The notes beneath the pieces were generated by a model. The model did not search any database, was not told where the DNA came from, and saw nothing but the letters and a program-made list of their open reading frames with translations. Shown in pieces: positions 9,271 through 17,855 of a stretch of DNA of 64,000 nt (its first letter is position 1; each line of letters opens with the position of its first letter). The stretch covers positions 1-64,000 of the forward strand of contig CAUERX010000004.1 of assembly GCA_959020415.1 (NCBI GenBank), read 5' to 3'. This DNA is from an uncultured bacterium (GTDB lineage Bacteria; Bacillota_I; Bacilli_A; RF39; UBA660). The position numbers were made by a program, and so were the translations under genes.

Positions 9271-9299
9271 TTGACATGTCTTTAAAAAGAGTGTATAAT
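9271..9299 (+). promoter_or_regulatory. consensus promoter of the 125-aa orphan gene
   Basis: Perfect TTGACA (9271-9276), a 17-base spacer and perfect TATAAT (9294-9299). This is among the best promoters in the window and implies strong expression of the small gene that follows. Confidence 0.85.
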
Positions 9300-9326
9300 C
9301 TAAAAGTATGAATTGGAGGAATGAAC

Positions 9327-9704
9327 ATGCCAAATTTAATTGATATGATGGACAGAAATACTTTAGAAGCATTTAAAGAAGAATTGACTAACTCAAACTC
9401 AATAGAAGAAGTTCTAGCTCGTTTTCTAAACGAATGGAAAAGTATTGATGAACCTATTGAAAAACAAACTGAAACCGTTATCTATAGTGTTAGCTTTGGT
9501 TTAAATAGAACTCAGGCAACATTCCAAAAAGATATCAATAATATGGCTCCTTATAGTAAAGTCCAAAATTTTGAGGGAATTAAAGACGCCCAAGGAGAGT
9601 GGAAAAATATTTACAACATTGCCTATCCAACAGGGGAAGCAACAACTATAAGTGTCGAAATAGATACTCCTAGTCATCAAAAAGTATTTGACAAAGCCGC
9701 TTAA
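9327..9704 (+). CDS. small soluble protein of unknown function
   Basis: I do not recognise this 125-residue protein. It has no signal peptide or membrane segment; residues about 8-45 look helical and acidic, and the rest looks mixed alpha/beta with aromatic residues (IYNIAYPTGEATTISVEIDTP near the C-terminus). The start is the ATG at 9327, seven bases after GGAGG; the in-frame ATG at 9321 is too close to that site. It is a single-gene unit with its own consensus promoter and terminator, so it is probably abundant. Its neighbours give no functional hint. Confidence is high that it is a gene, low for any role. Confidence 0.7.
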   Translation: MPNLIDMMDRNTLEAFKEELTNSNSIEEVLARFLNEWKSIDEPIEKQTETVIYSVSFGLNRTQATFQKDINNMAPYSKVQNFEGIKDAQGEWKNIYNIAYPTGEATTISVEIDTPSHQKVFDKAA

Positions 9705-9715
9705 GGCTTTTTTCT
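9693..9715 (+). terminator. terminator overlapping the end of the small orphan gene
   Basis: AAAGCC (9693-9698) pairs with GGCTTT (9705-9710), followed by TTTC. The last codons and the stop lie in the stem and loop. Confidence 0.8.
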
Positions 9716-9734
9716 TATAGAAAGGGACAATACG

Positions 9735-9949
9735 ATAATAATTGACTCCGATGCTTGTCCAAGTATAAAATTAATCGAGAATACCTCTAAAAAACATCAG
9801 ATTAAAACTTTAATCTGTCTCATCATATGAATACAAAATTAAGACGTCATAGTTTTAAAATAAAAGGTTCCCAAAAAAGAACTGAAGTAGATGATATAAA
9901 ATTAATAACTAATTTAGAACTTTTAATTGTGAAAGTCAAAAATAAATGA
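9735..9949 (+). pseudogene. remnant of a YaiI/YqxD (DUF188) family gene
   Basis: The stretch encodes IIDSDACP followed by about 20 residues ending LIC, then a small frameshift near 9822, then GSQKRTEVDD and a short tail to a TGA at 9947-9949. These are the two ends of the DUF188 family: the N-terminal D-x-DACP motif and the C-terminal K-R-T-x-x-DD block. The roughly 80-100 residues between them are missing. The remnant lies between a terminator and the uppP promoter and fills most of the 295-base gap with no intact gene. The family match is from recalled motifs, not a search. Confidence 0.6.
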
Positions 9950-9955
9950 TATAAT
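9927..9955 (+). promoter_or_regulatory. promoter of uppP
   Basis: TTGTGA (9927-9932), a 17-base spacer and TATAAT (9950-9955). It overlaps the end of the DUF188 remnant. Confidence 0.7.
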
Positions 9956-9999
9956 TAACTAGTATTTATTATATACTTAATTATAGTGGAGGATGATTT

Positions 10000-10800
10000 A
10001 TGTTACTTATATATTTAATTCTAGGAATAATTCAAGGATTTACTGAGCCAATACCTGTTTCATCTAGTGGACATTTAGTAATATTTAAAAACATTTTTAA
10101 TGTTGAAGCATTAAATGATTTGAATTTTGAAATTATATCTAATTTTGGCAGTTTTATTGCAATTGTTATTATTTTTAGAAAAGACATTGCTAAATTAATT
10201 AAAGACTTCTTTATGTACATCAAAACAAAAAAAGTTGAATATCAAAGTGGTTTTAAATATTGCTTACTAATAATTGTTGGAACAATTCCGGCAGGCATTG
10301 TTGGAATATTAACCAAAGATTTCATTAGTGAACATTTAAGCGATGTAAGATTTGTTGGAATTGCTTTACTAATAACCGCTTTATTCCTATTCTTAATTAG
10401 AAAACTAAAGGGACGTAAAAACGATGAACAAATTACCTTTAAAGACGCCTTACAAATAGGTTTATTTCAAGTAGTTGCATTATTTCCAGGAATTAGCCGC
10501 AGTGGTGCTACTTTAGTAGGTGGTATGTTCTCAGGTTTAAAAAGAGAAACCGCTTTCAAATTCTCATTCATGTTATATATTCCAATTACCTTAGCCACTA
10601 TGGCCTTAGGCGTTAAGGATATCGCCGAAACAGGAATTGAGACTAACTTATTAATGTGCTATATTGTAGGAGCAATAGCTGCTTGTATAGTTACATTTTT
10701 CGCAACAAAATGGTTTAGAAATATAATGCTTAAAGGCAAACTTATATATTTCGTTTACTACTGTATTATTGCAGGCGTATTAGTTATATTATTTTTATAG
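10000..10800 (+). CDS. uppP: undecaprenyl-diphosphatase UppP/BacA
   Basis: UppP dephosphorylates undecaprenyl diphosphate, recycling the lipid carrier needed for peptidoglycan and for surface glycopolymers like the one built further along this window; it also gives bacitracin tolerance. The 266-residue protein is hydrophobic throughout and of normal length. Both active-site blocks are present: the TEPIPVSSSGH motif at residues 15-25 (E/Q-rich motif) and PGISRSGAT near residue 155 with the catalytic Ser/Arg. The ATG at 10000 follows GGAGG. It is a single-gene unit with its own promoter and terminator. Confidence 0.95.
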   Translation: MLLIYLILGIIQGFTEPIPVSSSGHLVIFKNIFNVEALNDLNFEIISNFGSFIAIVIIFRKDIAKLIKDFFMYIKTKKVEYQSGFKYCLLIIVGTIPAGIVGILTKDFISEHLSDVRFVGIALLITALFLFLIRKLKGRKNDEQITFKDALQIGLFQVVALFPGISRSGATLVGGMFSGLKRETAFKFSFMLYIPITLATMALGVKDIAETGIETNLLMCYIVGAIAACIVTFFATKWFRNIMLKGKLIYFVYYCIIAGVLVILFL

Positions 10801-10834
10801 GAGAAATGGAAAACAAACCATTTCTTTTTATTTG
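10801..10834 (+). terminator. terminator after uppP
   Basis: AGAAATGG and CCATTTCT form an eight-pair stem around an eight-base A-rich loop, followed by TTTTATTTG. Confidence 0.85.
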
Positions 10835-10838
10835 TATA

Positions 10839-10867
10839 TTGACAAAGTTACAGTAAGGAATTACAAT
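10839..10867 (+). promoter_or_regulatory. promoter of the HTH-phosphoesterase gene
   Basis: Perfect TTGACA (10839-10844), a 17-base spacer and TACAAT (10862-10867), one mismatch from the -10 consensus. Confidence 0.75.
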
Positions 10868-10895
10868 TTAATTAAGCAGTATAGGGGGAAACAAC

Positions 10896-11837
10896 ATGGA
10901 ACAACTATCACAAATAAATAAACAACTTATCGATTTATTAATTAAAGGAACACCAAATGAATTAATATGTAAAAAATTAGGTATAAACAAAGAAAGTTTT
11001 AAACGTAGATTAGAAACGCTAAAAAGATATGGTTATAACATTAATAGGCAAATATATTATAATGGTACGCAAAAATTTGTAGTTTCTAAACAACTACCAA
11101 AAGCATTCACGACACTTTATGGCATTCCTGGTAATCAGGTTAGTTTTCTATTTGCCGCTGATCAACACATTGGAAGTAAAAAGGAAAACTTAGATTATGC
11201 AAAAATTTTATATCAATTTGCAGTGGACAACGGATATTCTATAATTATAAATTTAGGGGACATCGTAGAAGGCCTGCTAAACCCCCACATGCACAAAACC
11301 CATTTAGAACAACTATATTATTTTTTAGAAAATTATCCAAAGGATGAAAGAATTCTTAATATAAATGTATTAGGAAATCATGAAGGAGATTTTACAAGAA
11401 GCCTTGGTATAGACCTCCATACACTTTTAAATAAAACCACTGAAAGAGATGACATAATATCTCTAGGTTTTGGCGTCCAACGCTTAAGAATTGGCAGTGA
11501 CGAAATAACAATGGCTCATCAAGCAAGAGATTTAAAATCAGTTGATGGTACATGTAAAGTTTCTGCCCATGGTCACCGTTATCAATTTAAAGTAGATAAT
11601 TATACACCAACTATGTTTTGTATGACATTGAGTGATGAAACAAAAGACGGATTTCCTCCAGGTTTTGTCAGTGGTGATTTTCTATTAGATAGCACCGGAA
11701 GATTCCATAAGGTCACTTTTACACAGTACCTTATTTTAAACAATCAAATAATAAAAGCTGGCCATAACCATTTTAATTTCAGTACAAGTAGTAATCCAGA
11801 CACTGAAAAAACTTATAAAAAAAGTACTTTTCACTAA
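10896..11837 (+). CDS. calcineurin-like metallophosphoesterase with N-terminal HTH-like region
   Basis: This 313-residue cytoplasmic protein has an N-terminal segment (about 5-45) resembling a helix-turn-helix (GTPNELICKKLGINKESFK), then a metallophosphoesterase core from about residue 85. The metal ligands are visible in order: AADQHIG, NLGDIVEG, GNHEGD, TMAHQAR and SAHGHRY. Enzymes of this fold cut phosphodiesters or phosphomonoesters with two metal ions; the substrate is unknown. The start follows AGGGGGA. It stands alone upstream of the two-component genes, with a 43-base gap that holds another TATAAT. HTH-phosphoesterase fusions occur in Firmicutes chromosomes and phages, but I see no phage genes here. 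Confidence 0.75.
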   Translation: MEQLSQINKQLIDLLIKGTPNELICKKLGINKESFKRRLETLKRYGYNINRQIYYNGTQKFVVSKQLPKAFTTLYGIPGNQVSFLFAADQHIGSKKENLDYAKILYQFAVDNGYSIIINLGDIVEGLLNPHMHKTHLEQLYYFLENYPKDERILNINVLGNHEGDFTRSLGIDLHTLLNKTTERDDIISLGFGVQRLRIGSDEITMAHQARDLKSVDGTCKVSAHGHRYQFKVDNYTPTMFCMTLSDETKDGFPPGFVSGDFLLDSTGRFHKVTFTQYLILNNQIIKAGHNHFNFSTSSNPDTEKTYKKSTFH

Positions 11838-11880
11838 AAAATCACAGTATTAATATATAATTATATTAGGAGGTAAGATT

Positions 11881-12549
11881 ATGAAACTGCTTATTGTTGA
11901 TGACGAAAAACTAATTAGAGATGTTATTACTGAATACGCTAAAAACGAAAAGTTTGAAACCTTAGAAGCCGAAGATGGTAAAGAAGCTCTAGAAATAGTA
12001 AAAAACAATGAAATAGATTTAGTTGTCCTAGATATTATGATGCCCAAAATGGACGGTTTAACATTTTTAAAAGAAATGAAAAAAATTAATAATATTCCCG
12101 TCATTATTCTTTCTGCAAGAACTGAAGAATATGACAAACTAACTGGCTTTGATTTAGGCACCGATGATTATTTAACAAAGCCATTTAGTCCAAAGGAACT
12201 AATTGCTCGTATAAAAGCCATTTTAAAGCGCTGTGGAACCAATTTAGACAACATGTATGTGTATAAGGATCTAACCATTAATTACGACGCCCATAGTGTC
12301 TATATTGACAATAAAGAATTAAAACTTACACCAAAAGAATATGAAATGCTCTGTCATTTTGTTAAAAACAAAAACATTGCTTTATCAAGAGAACAACTTT
12401 TAAGTAATCTTTGGGGCTATGATTTTTTCGGAGATGATCGTACTGTCGATACCCATATTAAAATGCTTCGTAATAATTTAGGAAAATACCGTGATTTAAT
12501 TATCACCGTTAGAGGAGTAGGTTATAAATTTGTCACAGATAAAAACTAA
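11881..12549 (+). CDS. OmpR/PhoB-family response regulator
   Basis: This is a 222-residue two-domain regulator. The receiver domain (1-115) has the acidic pair D7/D8, the phosphoacceptor D51 in LVVLDIMMPKMDG, and K100 in LTKPFSP. The winged-helix DNA-binding domain (about 125-220) ends in the typical RGVGYKF. It starts with ATG after an AGGAGG site. The sensor kinase gene begins 20 bases before its stop, so the pair is translationally coupled. Targets are not evident; a position after uppP and an ABC exporter fits a cell-envelope stress system, but that is inference. Confidence 0.92.
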   Translation: MKLLIVDDEKLIRDVITEYAKNEKFETLEAEDGKEALEIVKNNEIDLVVLDIMMPKMDGLTFLKEMKKINNIPVIILSARTEEYDKLTGFDLGTDDYLTKPFSPKELIARIKAILKRCGTNLDNMYVYKDLTINYDAHSVYIDNKELKLTPKEYEMLCHFVKNKNIALSREQLLSNLWGYDFFGDDRTVDTHIKMLRNNLGKYRDLIITVRGVGYKFVTDKN

Positions 12550-13960
12550 CTTAAAAAAATTTAAAAGCCTTATTAGTCAAAAAATAAAGAAAAACAGTAT
12601 GGCCACTAATATCTGGCTTTTTCTCATTATTTTTTCTGTACTAATTTTAGGTTTTCTATGGTTTTTCCAAATAGTATTCCTAGATAGTTATTATGAACAT
12701 TATAAGACCAAAGAATTAAACAACGCTGCAGAGGAATTAAAAAAAGATTATGAAAAAAATAACCTCGATTCATTAGAAAGCATTGCTATGAAAAATGGCA
12801 TTTGTATAGAAATATATAACGAAAACACCAATAATTACAACGGAACATATTTCAATCAAGGCTGTATGGAATTTGGTAATCGAAATTTTGATGTTAAAAA
12901 AGATTTTATTAGAAGCGGAGAAAACCAAAAAAAGTACAATCTAATTAACAACAAGTTTCAAAACGAAACGTTAATATACGCTTTAAAATTAGACAATAGT
13001 ACTTACGCTTTTGTTAATGCATCACTAGTTCCAATGGATAGTACAATTACAATCCTTCAAAGTCAATTAATATATGTTACTTTAGTTGTTTTAATTCTCT
13101 CATTTGTTATTGGCTACTTCATTTCCAAAAAACTTTCAAAACCAATTACTAAAATTAGTAAAGATGCCAAAAAATTAGCAGAAGGCGACTACAATGTAAT
13201 TTTCTCATCAAATGAAGATATATATGAGATAAATGAATTAGTTGATACTTTAAACTACACCAGACAAGAATTATCAAAAACAGAAGAACTAAAACGTGAC
13301 TTGATGGCCAATGTCTCTCATGATTTAAAAACACCATTAACCATGATTAAAGCCTATGCCGAAATGGTTCGTGATTTAACTTATAAAAATAAGAAAAAAC
13401 GCGAAGAAAATCTTAATACCATTATTAATGAAGCCGATAGATTAAATCTATTAGTTAATGATATTCTAGACTTATCAGCTTTGCAAAACAGTGAATCAGG
13501 ATTAACATATGAAGAATTTAATCTCGTAGAATTAACTAATCAAATAATCAAAAGATTTGCGATTTCAACCGAAAAAGAAAACTATAAATTTGTTTTCAAG
13601 CATCCAAAAGAAGCGAATGTTCTAGCTGATAAAAAAAGAATATATCAAGTTATTTACAATTTAATAAATAATGCCATCAATTATACTGGAAAAGATAAAA
13701 AAGTTACTGTCAGTATTACCGAAAAAGAAAATACATATCTAATCGAAATTACGGACTCTGGGGCTGGCATTAAAGAAGAAGATTTAAAATATATTTGGGA
13801 TAAATATTATCATAGCGATAAAAAACATAAGCGCAATGAGTATGGAACTGGACTTGGTCTATCCATCGTTAAAAACATTCTCCAAAATCATAAATGCAAA
13901 TATGGTGTTAGTAGTTCATCAAAAGGAAGCACATTCTATTTTGAAATTGATAAATCATAA
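12530..13960 (+). CDS. membrane sensor histidine kinase
   Basis: This 476-residue kinase pairs with the upstream regulator. It has membrane segments at about 27-51 and 179-199 enclosing a sensor domain of some 125 residues, a HAMP linker (200-250), a HisKA domain with the phospho-His H264 in NVSHDLKTP, and an ATPase domain with the N box (NLINNAINY), G1 (DSGAGI) and G2 (GTGLGLSIV). The most likely start is the TTG at 12530, with GAGGAG 12-18 bases upstream; an ATG at 12599 just before the first membrane segment has no ribosome site. The signal sensed is unknown. Start confidence is moderate, product confidence high. Confidence 0.88.
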   Translation: MSQIKTNLKKFKSLISQKIKKNSMATNIWLFLIIFSVLILGFLWFFQIVFLDSYYEHYKTKELNNAAEELKKDYEKNNLDSLESIAMKNGICIEIYNENTNNYNGTYFNQGCMEFGNRNFDVKKDFIRSGENQKKYNLINNKFQNETLIYALKLDNSTYAFVNASLVPMDSTITILQSQLIYVTLVVLILSFVIGYFISKKLSKPITKISKDAKKLAEGDYNVIFSSNEDIYEINELVDTLNYTRQELSKTEELKRDLMANVSHDLKTPLTMIKAYAEMVRDLTYKNKKKREENLNTIINEADRLNLLVNDILDLSALQNSESGLTYEEFNLVELTNQIIKRFAISTEKENYKFVFKHPKEANVLADKKRIYQVIYNLINNAINYTGKDKKVTVSITEKENTYLIEITDSGAGIKEEDLKYIWDKYYHSDKKHKRNEYGTGLGLSIVKNILQNHKCKYGVSSSSKGSTFYFEIDKS

Positions 13961-13983
13961 AGTCACTTTCTAGTGACTTTTTA
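13958..13983 (+). terminator. terminator after the two-component operon
   Basis: AAAGTCAC and GTGACTTT form an eight-pair stem around TTTCTA, followed by a short T-run. The hairpin starts at the stop codon. Confidence 0.8.
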
Positions 13984-14050
13984 ACATACCCTAGACCAAG
14001 TATATAAAAATTTGGTATAATAAATTAAATAGAAAATTTAGGTGATTACA

Positions 14051-14974
14051 ATGTTGTATTTATTTTACGGAACTAAACAATTTTTAATAAAAAAAGAGAT
14101 AGAAACAATTCAAAAAACATTCAACCCAATTAATATCAGTTACTATGATTTAGATAATAATTCTATTAAAGATGTTATAGATGATTGTCAAACAATTTCT
14201 TTATTTGATGAAAAAAAACTAGTAATATGTGAAAACGCTAATATGTTTACTGGTAGTACAAGTAAAGATGCCGAGATAATTGAGGAATATCTAAAAAATT
14301 CCAATCCTAACACCACCTTAATTTTCACCGTCAACAACGAAAAAATTGATGAGCGCAAAAAAATAACTAAAACTATCAAAAAAGAGGGGACCGTTAAAAG
14401 TTTTAATGACAATATTAATGCCATAGATCTTGTTAAAAGAAATTTCAAAGATTATAACATATCGCCAGCAACAATCAATTTATTGATCGATAGAGTAAGT
14501 TCTAATCCCTTAATTCTCGAAAATGAAATAAATAAAATTAAAATATATAAAGACGACGATATAAATATTACAAACAATGACATTATAAATCTAACTACTA
14601 AAACTATCGATATTGATATTTTTAAACTAATTGATTATATTATCAAAGATAACAAAGATAAAGCCTTAGAAATATATTATGAAATGCTAAAAGTTAATGA
14701 GGAACCAATAAAAATTATTATTATGCTTTCTAACCAATTTCGTATCATGTATCAATCAAAACAATTATTAAAAAAAGGATTGTCAGAAAAAGATATTGCT
14801 AGTATTTTAAAAATACATCCTTACCGTGTTAAATTAGCAATTCAAAATAGCCGAAGTTACGATAGTAAAACCTTACTAACTTATTTGTCAGAATTAGCCA
14901 ATATTGATATCGATATCAAAACTGGCAAAACCGATAAAGATCTAGCCTTAGAATTATTCATACTAAAAAGATAG
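14051..14974 (+). CDS. holA: DNA polymerase III subunit delta (HolA)
   Basis: HolA is the clamp-loader subunit that opens the beta sliding clamp. The 307-residue protein has the family pattern: N-terminal MLYLFYGTKQFLIKKEI, the TISLFDEKKLVIC block near 55-70, a glutamine/asparagine-rich helical middle, and the C-terminal collar region ending with the GKTDKDLALELF motif. The ATG at 14051 follows GGTG at proper spacing; the GTG at 14042 is part of that site. A TATAAT at 14016-14021 provides a promoter. It converges on rarA, another replication-linked gene, with a shared terminator between them. Confidence 0.88.
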   Translation: MLYLFYGTKQFLIKKEIETIQKTFNPINISYYDLDNNSIKDVIDDCQTISLFDEKKLVICENANMFTGSTSKDAEIIEEYLKNSNPNTTLIFTVNNEKIDERKKITKTIKKEGTVKSFNDNINAIDLVKRNFKDYNISPATINLLIDRVSSNPLILENEINKIKIYKDDDINITNNDIINLTTKTIDIDIFKLIDYIIKDNKDKALEIYYEMLKVNEEPIKIIIMLSNQFRIMYQSKQLLKKGLSEKDIASILKIHPYRVKLAIQNSRSYDSKTLLTYLSELANIDIDIKTGKTDKDLALELFILKR

Positions 14975-14990
14975 AGATTTCTATCTTTTT
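14965..14990. terminator. bidirectional terminator between holA and rarA
   Basis: AAAAAGATAG and CTATCTTTTT form a ten-pair stem around AGATTT. A-run and T-run flank it on opposite sides, so it can stop transcription from both convergent genes. Confidence 0.8.
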
Positions 14991-16197
14991 AATTTTCTTT
15001 TACTCTTTCAAGTTTATCATAAATTTCTTTAATACTACATTCATATTTACTAGTATTTTTAGGAATATAATATTTCCTTCCAACTAACTCATTCGGTAAA
15101 TATTGTTGTTTAACAAAACTCCCTTTATAATTATGCGGATATTTATAATCCTTAGAATTAGTTTTTATATGTGATGGAACTTTACCAACATTGCCCTTAC
15201 GAATGTCGTTTAATGCTGCATCAATTGCCATATAAGCACTATTACTTTTAGGCGATAATGCCATTTCAACAACTATTTCACCTAAAGGAATACGCGCTTC
15301 TGGAAGACCTAAACGTTCGCACGCCATAATACAAGCATTTAATCTTGGACCAATACTTGGGTTCGCTAAACCAATATCTTCATAAGCAATAACACTCAAA
15401 CGTCTAAATATAATATCTAAATCATCAGCTTCGATTAATCTTGCTAAATAATGAAGAGCTGCATCAACATCACTACCACGAATGGATTTTTGCAAAGCAC
15501 TAATTACATCATAATAACCATCATCATTCTTATCAATATAGAGGTTAGGTTTATTATTTATCTTTTTAAGTAACTCTAAATCAATTTTAAAATCCGAAGA
15601 AGAGTAATATGCCACCTCAAGCAAATTATATGCAAATCTAAGGTCGCCACCAGCCAAAGAAGCAATATAATCTAAAGCATCTTCATCAATTGATAATTTA
15701 TCCAAATGCTCAAATCCCTTTTTAAGTCCTTCTTTAATATCAGAAATTTCTAAAGGTTTAAGTTCAAATAGTTGACATCTACTTCTTATTGCTGGATTAA
15801 TAGAATGATATGGATTAGCCGTTGTCATTCCAATTAAAGTAATAATTCCATTTTCAAGATAGGGGAGAAGTAAATCTTGCTTGTCTTTATTTAAACGATG
15901 AATTTCATCCATAACTAAAACAAAGCCGTCTATTCTCTTCGCTTTAGTTACCATTTCGTCAAAATCCTTTTTACTATTTATAACCGCATTTAAAAAACCA
16001 TATTCCAAATTTAATTCATTAATAATTGTATAAGCCAAAGTTGTCTTTCCAGTTCCACAAGGGCCATATAAAATCATTGAAAATATTTTTTTATTATTAA
16101 CTAAATTTCTTAAAACTTTGTTTTTCCCAATAAGATGTCTTTGTCCAACAATATCATTTAAAGTATTTGGACGAAGCATATCCGCTAAAGGTTTCAT
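14989..16197 (-). CDS. rarA: replication-associated recombination ATPase RarA/MgsA
   Basis: RarA is an AAA+ ATPase related to clamp-loader proteins that acts at stalled replication forks. The 402-residue protein opens with the typical PLADMLRPNTLNDIVGQ, followed by Walker A GPCGTGKTT, Walker B LVMDEIHRLNKDKQD, and sensor residues in ANPYHSINPAIRSRC. The C-terminal half has the tetramerisation region with YEDIGLANP and the end block YKYPHNYKG. The ATG at 16197 follows AAAGGTG; two upstream in-frame start codons overlap that site. It is transcribed alone, convergent with holA. Confidence 0.93.
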   Translation of the reverse strand: MKPLADMLRPNTLNDIVGQRHLIGKNKVLRNLVNNKKIFSMILYGPCGTGKTTLAYTIINELNLEYGFLNAVINSKKDFDEMVTKAKRIDGFVLVMDEIHRLNKDKQDLLLPYLENGIITLIGMTTANPYHSINPAIRSRCQLFELKPLEISDIKEGLKKGFEHLDKLSIDEDALDYIASLAGGDLRFAYNLLEVAYYSSSDFKIDLELLKKINNKPNLYIDKNDDGYYDVISALQKSIRGSDVDAALHYLARLIEADDLDIIFRRLSVIAYEDIGLANPSIGPRLNACIMACERLGLPEARIPLGEIVVEMALSPKSNSAYMAIDAALNDIRKGNVGKVPSHIKTNSKDYKYPHNYKGSFVKQQYLPNELVGRKYYIPKNTSKYECSIKEIYDKLERVKEN

Positions 16198-16291
16198 AAA
16201 CATCACCTTTATAAATTATAACATTTATAACATAATAAGTAAATTAAGCAAATATTCTTTAAACGTAATAACCATAAAATTTACCCAACAT

Positions 16292-16321
16292 AAAAGCATA
16301 GTAAACTAAAACTATGCTTTT
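16292..16321. terminator. hairpin terminator downstream of the CmpB-like gene
   Basis: AAAAGCATAG and CTATGCTTTT form a ten-pair stem with a ten-base loop. It lies about 15 bases past the stop at 16337 on the minus strand; the same symmetrical structure would also work for + strand transcripts. Confidence 0.7.
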
Positions 16322-16336
16322 TATATATTTTAAAAG

Positions 16337-16969
16337 CTAAAAATATAAATATTTGAAACCCAAAGCTTTATAAATAACTGATGCTCTAGGTAATGAGAAC
16401 AAATTAGCAAACACTAAATTATAAAGCTCATCTAGTAAAAAGATTGTACACAAAGTATAACTAAACGCTAAAAAAACTTTTTTATCGATATGTTTTGCTA
16501 AATAAAAGCAAAAGGGAGCAATCAAATACATTAATAGCAAACTAGAAAAACCAAATACTAAAACACTTCGTAAACAAACATAACCATTAATACTTCCAAA
16601 ACTTAAAATTTCTGAATCATAGTCCCAGCACCTAACACTATTAAAGTGTTCCATGCCCCAGCCGCCAATATATTCTAATATACCACTAGAAACAACACTG
16701 ATTAAAAAAATCAGCCATGGTTTTTTCCTAAATCTATAAGTTAACAAAAATATCATAACTGCACCAATCGCATATATATTAATCCAAGGTAAAAAATTAC
16801 CGCCTCGCCAATAAAATTCCTTCATACCGCTATTAAAAAAGTAAAAAATAAATTCATATAAAAATCCAAACACTCCCGCAATAACAATGATTAAACAAAT
16901 TATTCCAACCATTGTACTACTATCAAAAGTATGATCTTTATTCAAATAATCTTTAAATTTTTCTCTCAT
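16337..16969 (-). CDS. CmpB-type (PF06541, putative ABC permease) membrane protein
   Basis: This 210-residue integral membrane protein has about five to six hydrophobic segments. It matches the pattern of the 'putative ABC-transporter type IV' family (PF06541): an early GFLYEFIFYF segment, a conserved EYIGGWGMEHF block, CWDYDSEILSFGSINGYVCL around the middle, and a later DELYN. Despite the family name there is no ATPase next to it, and the true role is unknown. The ATG at 16969 follows GGAAG; an in-frame ATG 33 bases upstream lacks a ribosome site. It is a single-gene unit. Confidence 0.7.
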   Translation of the reverse strand: MREKFKDYLNKDHTFDSSTMVGIICLIIVIAGVFGFLYEFIFYFFNSGMKEFYWRGGNFLPWINIYAIGAVMIFLLTYRFRKKPWLIFLISVVSSGILEYIGGWGMEHFNSVRCWDYDSEILSFGSINGYVCLRSVLVFGFSSLLLMYLIAPFCFYLAKHIDKKVFLAFSYTLCTIFLLDELYNLVFANLFSLPRASVIYKALGFKYLYF

Positions 16970-17032
16970 ATAACTTACTTCCATTTCTACTTTAAGTCCC
17001 AAAATATAATATATCTAATTAAAACAGTACTT

Positions 17033-17052
17033 AAAAAACGAATATATTCGCT
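17033..17052 (-). terminator. terminator after the zinc-ribbon membrane gene
   Basis: On the minus strand CGAA, a TATA loop and TTCG form a short stem followed by TTTTTT. It begins a few bases after the stop. Confidence 0.6.
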
Positions 17053-17727
17053 TTATAAATTCATATTTTCAAGCTTAATATACTTACTCAAATCGTCTTT
17101 TGATAAACTTTCAATTCCAAGAACAATAGTCGCGTAATAATCATCATTAATAGGATAGAAAACATAAGTAACTCTATATGTAAAGCCATCCTCTTTATAA
17201 TCAATATAAAATGCCATTGTATCTTTTCCATTAATTTTCGTACTATACTCATTTAAAGTATTTTTGTTAGGATACTTCGTATCATATATCTTTTTAATGT
17301 ATATTTTCTCATTTTTATAATAATCATCATAAGCATAATCTAAATAATAAATAAGGTAATCGCCAAATACATTTTCATATTCCTTATAATCTTCCGTATT
17401 GCCATCAGACTCATGATATCCATTAGGAAGTTCAAAAGATAACTTTGTATTATCCAAAGTTAAATTGACGTATCCTTTATCGATTGTTTCCTCTGTTTCA
17501 ATTTCATTGTCTACATAAGCCGTTAACCCAACCGTCCAAAATATAAAACTCATTGCTATAATAAAAACAAATACTCCGCCGATAACCAATCCCACAATAG
17601 CGCCTGTACTCATTCCCTGACGTCTAGGTGGCATTGGAATCTTATTAATTGGCTCTAATAAATGACCGCAATTTTGACAAAATCTTGAACCTTCTTGAAT
17701 TTTTGAACCACATTTTTCACAAAACAT
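17053..17727 (-). CDS. zinc-ribbon, single-pass membrane protein of unknown function
   Basis: This 224-residue protein starts with a zinc ribbon (C3-x2-C6 and C17-x2-C20: MFCEKCGSK and FCQNCGH), then a linker with PMPPRRQ, one membrane segment (about 40-62), and an extracellular domain of about 155 residues rich in Tyr, Asp and Asn. Zinc-ribbon plus TM proteins are common in gut Bacillota and their role is mostly unknown. The ATG follows GGTGAG. A TATAAT at 17764-17769 on the minus strand gives a promoter, divergent from xerD. The extracellular part is not recognised. Confidence 0.7.
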   Translation of the reverse strand: MFCEKCGSKIQEGSRFCQNCGHLLEPINKIPMPPRRQGMSTGAIVGLVIGGVFVFIIAMSFIFWTVGLTAYVDNEIETEETIDKGYVNLTLDNTKLSFELPNGYHESDGNTEDYKEYENVFGDYLIYYLDYAYDDYYKNEKIYIKKIYDTKYPNKNTLNEYSTKINGKDTMAFYIDYKEDGFTYRVTYVFYPINDDYYATIVLGIESLSKDDLSKYIKLENMNL

Positions 17728-17808
17728 ACTCTCACCAAGCCTTCATCTAAATTATTAATGAAATTATATCACAAACATAGCAAAAAACATAACAATAAAG
17801 TAATTAAG

Positions 17809-17837
17809 TTGAATTTTAAAAATTATTCTGTTAAAAT
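17809..17837 (+). promoter_or_regulatory. promoter of the xerD operon
   Basis: TTGAAT (17809-17814), a 17-base spacer and TAAAAT (17832-17837). The GTG start of xerD lies 19 bases after the -10 box. Confidence 0.6.
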
Positions 17838-17855
17838 TTAATATAGGGTGGTAAT

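Noticed and set aside
10896..13960. Prophage remnant suggested by the HTH-phosphoesterase
   Set aside because: Neighbouring genes are ordinary chromosomal genes, and there is no integrase, terminase or structural gene; XerD at 17856 is the housekeeping recombinase.
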